This document shows positions 4,816 through 6,942 of a stretch of 6,942 nucleotides of DNA, in pieces. Source of the DNA: UBA11540 sp045531755 (GTDB lineage: Bacteria > Bacillota > Clostridia > Oscillospirales > Ruminococcaceae); contig JAZSEP010000089.1 in assembly GCA_045531755.1 (NCBI GenBank), positions 1 through 6,942 on the forward strand, given 5' to 3'. A model generated the notes under the pieces. That model had not been told where the DNA came from. It did no database searches and saw only the letters and a program-made list of their open reading frames with translations. The number at the start of each line of letters is the position of its first letter. The first letter of the stretch is position 1. A program made the position numbers and the translations under genes.

Positions 4816-6501
4816 ATGTCAACAGCAGATGTTTTACAGTTAATTCAAAGTCTTATCTGGCTGCTCGCGGGCGTCGGTGTGTTCATCGTTGGTATGAACT
4901 TTATGGGCGACGCGCTTGAGAAAAGCGCAGGCAGCGGAATGAAAAAGCTTCTCGGAAAAATCAGCAACAACCGCTTTTCCGGCGTTGGAATAGGTGCAGG
5001 AGTCACCGCTATTATCCAGAGCTCGTCTGCTACGTCGGTTATGGTTATCGGTCTTGTTAACGCAGGCGTTATGACGCTTATGCAGGCAACTCCGATTATT
5101 ATGGGCGCGAACATCGGTACCACCATCACGGGTGTCCTCGTCGCACTGAAAAACGACTTTTTTAATATGCTGATGTACCTCCTCGCTTTTGCGGGAGTTA
5201 TGATAAGCTTTTCAAAGAAGGAAAAGCTCAAAATTTTGGGAAGCCTTTTCTGCGGTCTCGGACTAATCTTCGTCGGACTCAACGTAATGAGCAGTGAAGA
5301 GGCTTTCGGAAACGACCTTGTTGAGCAGATGTTCACGAATATATTCAAGGTAATCGACCATCCGCTTCTTCTGATACTCGTCGGCGTCATATTCACCGCA
5401 CTCCTCCAGAGCTCGTCTGCGGCAACGGGCGTTGTAATCACAATGGTCGGCGCAGGGGTTCTGCCTCTCGAGCTGGCGCTCTTCATCGTGCTTGGCGCAA
5501 ATATCGGTACCTGCGTCACCGCGCTTCTGGCGTCCATCGGCGCGAACGCAAACTCCAAACGAGTAGCGCTCATCCACTTCACCTTTAACGTAATCGGAAC
5601 GGCGCTTTTCACAGCGATAATCTGGATATTCAAGGAACCGTTTGTGAATATGCTCGTTTCCCTGTTCCCGAACTCCGACCCGATGTCCCTGCAGATGCGC
5701 GTGTCGACCTTCCACGTAATCTTCAACACTACAACGACCATCCTCTTGATTCCGTTTGTAAAACAGCTTGTAGATTATTCCTGCCTCATCATCAAGGACA
5801 AAAAAGAGGAGAAGGAAAACTACACCCTCAGATACGTCGACGACCGACTCGTCACAATGCCCTTCGTTGCGCTCATGCAGGTTAAGAAGGAAATGGACTA
5901 TATGTTAAGCCTTGTTGAAGAGAACTCGAAGCTTTCCTTCGAGGCGATGAGAACAGGCAACACAGCGGCAAAGAAAAAGGTTGCCGAAAACGAGGCGGTT
6001 ATCGACTTCACCAACAGCGCCCTCACAAGATTTTTGATAAACCTCTCGCCAAACGTCGAGCATAGCGACGAGATGGTTATCGGTTCCTACTTCCACGTGC
6101 TAAACGACCTCGAGCGTATCGGCGACCACGCCGAAAACTTCCACGAGATAGGCGAGGAGATGCTTGGCAAGGAGATTGCCTTTTCCGAAAAAGCACAGGG
6201 CGATATCGGAAAGATGTGCGAAAAGGTGCTCAGAATGTTTGAAATCTCCAAGGATGCCTTTGACAACGGAAACAAAGAGAATCTTCTGGAGCTCACCGCC
6301 CTCGAAAACGAGATTGACGCAATGAAAAAAGAGCTCACCGCAAGCCACTTTGCCCGCCTTGCAGAAGGCGATTGCGATATGCAGGTCAGCCCCTATTATT
6401 CCTCTGCGGTGCTCGGCCTCGAGCGCGTTGCCGACCACCTCGTAAACGTCGGCTACAGTATCGTCAGCCCCACCGGCTCCCAAAAGGATTTCGAGAGATA
6501 A
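4816..6501 (+). CDS. Na+/phosphate cotransporter with C-terminal PhoU-like domain
   Basis: Membrane protein of 561 residues of the NptA / SLC34-like family, expected to import phosphate with sodium (some relatives export it). The membrane part (about 10-320) carries the family's inverted duplication: QSSSATS at 68-74 and QSSSAAT at 198-204, each followed by GANIGT (97-102 and 227-232). The C-terminal 220 or so residues are helical and contain two PhoU signatures, ERIGDHAEN at 433-441 and ERVADHLVN at 536-544, a common fusion thought to sense or gate phosphate flux. The start has AAGGAG at 4803-4808. It is monocistronic: a terminator precedes it and a bidirectional terminator follows it. Family is secure; transport direction is not known. 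Confidence 0.95.
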   Translation: MSTADVLQLIQSLIWLLAGVGVFIVGMNFMGDALEKSAGSGMKKLLGKISNNRFSGVGIGAGVTAIIQSSSATSVMVIGLVNAGVMTLMQATPIIMGANIGTTITGVLVALKNDFFNMLMYLLAFAGVMISFSKKEKLKILGSLFCGLGLIFVGLNVMSSEEAFGNDLVEQMFTNIFKVIDHPLLLILVGVIFTALLQSSSAATGVVITMVGAGVLPLELALFIVLGANIGTCVTALLASIGANANSKRVALIHFTFNVIGTALFTAIIWIFKEPFVNMLVSLFPNSDPMSLQMRVSTFHVIFNTTTTILLIPFVKQLVDYSCLIIKDKKEEKENYTLRYVDDRLVTMPFVALMQVKKEMDYMLSLVEENSKLSFEAMRTGNTAAKKKVAENEAVIDFTNSALTRFLINLSPNVEHSDEMVIGSYFHVLNDLERIGDHAENFHEIGEEMLGKEIAFSEKAQGDIGKMCEKVLRMFEISKDAFDNGNKENLLELTALENEIDAMKKELTASHFARLAEGDCDMQVSPYYSSAVLGLERVADHLVNVGYSIVSPTGSQKDFER

Positions 6502-6506
6502 AAAAA

Positions 6507-6540
6507 CAGCCGATAGAGAAATCTATCGGCTGAATTTATC
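6507..6540. terminator. Bidirectional terminator between the phosphate cotransporter and the XRE gene
   Basis: An 11-bp perfect stem (CAGCCGATAGA, 6507-6517, with 6522-6532) and a GAAA loop. On the plus strand it is followed by AATTTATCTTTT. On the minus strand the A run at 6500-6506 reads as seven Ts, so it should end both convergent genes. Confidence 0.85.
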
Positions 6541-6745
6541 TTTTAGGGGAGTCTGACAAGCCCAAAATATAATCAACGGAAACATTATAAATCTTCGAAA
6601 GCTTTATCAAGATGTCAGTGGGGATGTCGCGCTGTCCAAGCTCGTAGTTGCTGTATACCTGCTGAGAGCAGTTGAGCACTTTTGCGATTTTCTTTTGTGT
6701 TAAATCCTTGTCTTCTCGAAGATCTCTTATCCTTTTGTAAACCAT
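6536..6745 (-). CDS. XRE-family HTH transcriptional regulator
   Basis: Small regulator of 69 residues made almost only of a Cro/C1-type helix-turn-helix domain (about 4-60), with the HTH core TQKKIAKVLNCSQQVYSNYELG split as 16-25 and 26-37 and the usual hydrophobic end VSVDYILGLSD. I place the start at the ATG of MVYKR (6743-6745): GGAG lies 5 nt upstream (complement of 6751-6754). A TTG at 6758-6760 would add five residues but has no ribosome binding site. There is no ligand or dimerisation domain. Upstream lie two identical 17-bp palindromic repeats and a divergent strong promoter, so it probably controls itself and that promoter. Similar stand-alone proteins occur in phages, toxin systems and chromosomal switches; the target here is not visible. 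Confidence 0.9.
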   Translation of the reverse strand: MVYKRIRDLREDKDLTQKKIAKVLNCSQQVYSNYELGQRDIPTDILIKLSKIYNVSVDYILGLSDSPKR

Positions 6746-6768
6746 AAAATCTCCAGCCAATTCTTAAA

Positions 6769-6789
6769 TTTTCTTAAATCCTAAGAAAA
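6769..6789. promoter_or_regulatory. Perfect 8-bp inverted repeat in the XRE leader
   Basis: TTTTCTTA (6769-6776) and TAAGAAAA (6782-6789) surround the 5-nt centre AATCC. The element lies just downstream of the XRE -10 box and would cover the expected transcription start, so it may be a repressor site or a leader hairpin. TTCTTAAAT also occurs twice in tandem at 6761-6769 and 6771-6779. Confidence 0.45.
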
Positions 6790-6797
6790 GTATAGCA
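6789..6797 (-). promoter_or_regulatory. Extended -10 promoter of the XRE gene
   Basis: On the minus strand TGC precedes TATACT (complement of 6789-6794), an extended -10 form. There is no good -35 at 17 bp. That position is within the first 17-bp repeat, so the regulator could act there. The RNA leader would be roughly 35-40 nt. Confidence 0.5.
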
Positions 6798-6798
6798 A

Positions 6799-6815
6799 AC
6801 CGCAAAATGCAGTAT
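6799..6815. promoter_or_regulatory. Putative XRE operator, copy 1
   Basis: ACCGCAAAATGCAGTAT, identical to 6824-6840 and 25 bp from it start to start. The core is an imperfect palindrome, ACCGCA-AAA-TGCAGT (arms differ at one place), a shape that suits an XRE dimer. It overlaps the upstream part of the XRE promoter and ends on the first base of the rightward -35. Confidence 0.65.
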
Positions 6816-6843
6816 TGACATTTACCGCAAAATGCAGTATAAT
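6815..6843 (+). promoter_or_regulatory. Perfect consensus sigma-A promoter pointing rightward
   Basis: TTGACA (6815-6820), exactly 17 bp, then TATAAT (6838-6843). It diverges from the XRE gene. The second operator copy fills most of its spacer and overlaps the -10, so a bound protein should block it. No open reading frame with a start and ribosome binding site follows before the window ends. Confidence 0.8.
6824..6840. promoter_or_regulatory. Putative XRE operator, copy 2
   Basis: Second identical 17-mer. With its left neighbour T the palindrome extends to 17 bp (TACCGCA-AAA-TGCAGTA, 6823-6839). It overlaps the spacer and the first three bases of the -10 of the rightward promoter. Confidence 0.65.
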
Positions 6844-6849
6844 AATTAT

Positions 6850-6905
6850 ATCAGCCTGTCCGTAGTACCCTGTTTTGCCAAAGCGCAAGCTTTTTATTAT
6901 TTTTT
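6850..6905 (+). other. Possible short untranslated transcript or leader
   Basis: RNA from the consensus promoter should start near 6850. At 6880-6893 there is a short hairpin AAAGC-GCAA-GCTTT with a GNRA loop, followed by a T-rich run (6890-6905), which could be a weak terminator. That would give an RNA of about 55 nt. Alternatively this is the leader of a gene beyond the right edge. I see no ATG in 6844-6942. A lone TTGACA at 6936-6941 could be the -35 of another promoter cut by the window end. Confidence 0.3.
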
Positions 6906-6942
6906 ACTAATTAATAAGTTTTTTCGGTGATATTATTGACAC

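Noticed and set aside
4845..5741. Minus-strand open frame of 298 codons opposite the cotransporter
   Set aside because: It is an antisense shadow of a clear membrane protein gene, with low-complexity composition and no ribosome binding site that I can see.
6746..6760. Longer XRE start at TTG adding MAGDF
   Set aside because: The GGAG that serves the ATG at 6745 lies inside this extension, and no ribosome binding site precedes the TTG.

Overview
The window looks like chromosome from a low-to-moderate GC Firmicute, most likely an anaerobic gut-type Clostridia (Oscillospiraceae/Ruminococcus-like). This is inferred from the gene set (bacterial ferritin, cytoplasmic GDPD, esterase plus M42 peptidase, NptA-PhoU phosphate transporter, small XRE regulator), purine-rich Shine-Dalgarno sites, sigma-A-type promoters with 17-bp spacers and U-tailed hairpin terminators. 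No sequence search was possible, so the taxonomy is not firm.

Layout. 1-80: three short hairpins in tandem, separated by copies of ATATCAT, running into the left window edge. 107-201: an intergenic repeat followed by the ferritin promoter. 239-748: ferritin with its own terminator (765-796). 839-896: a second copy of the intergenic repeat. 962-990: promoter of a glycerophosphodiester phosphodiesterase (1030-1749). 1755-2039: a rearrangement scar, made of a decayed copy of the downstream esterase (start region, 129-bp deletion, frameshift, internal segment) joined to a duplicate of the last 47 bp of the ferritin gene plus its terminator and flank. 2088-2867: a lipoprotein of unknown function. 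2945-4669: a two-gene operon of alpha/beta hydrolase and M42 aminopeptidase, ended by a strong terminator. 4816-6501: Na+/phosphate cotransporter with a C-terminal PhoU-like domain. 6507-6540: a bidirectional terminator shared with a convergent XRE-family regulator (minus strand, 6536-6745). 6769-6843: control region of that regulator, with two 17-bp direct repeats and a perfect-consensus rightward promoter that has no gene of its own inside the window.

How it works together. Most of the window is ordinary housekeeping: iron storage, recycling of glycerophosphodiesters, cytosolic ester and peptide hydrolysis, and phosphate uptake. GDPD and the phosphate transporter both concern phosphate, but they are separate transcription units. 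The two stretches that stand out are the 1755-2039 scar, which shows that a ferritin-to-esterase block was once duplicated and then collapsed, and the XRE control region at the right end, which looks like a compact switch driving something short or something beyond the window. I see no CRISPR array, transposase, tRNA or rRNA, and no clear evidence of a wholly new system.
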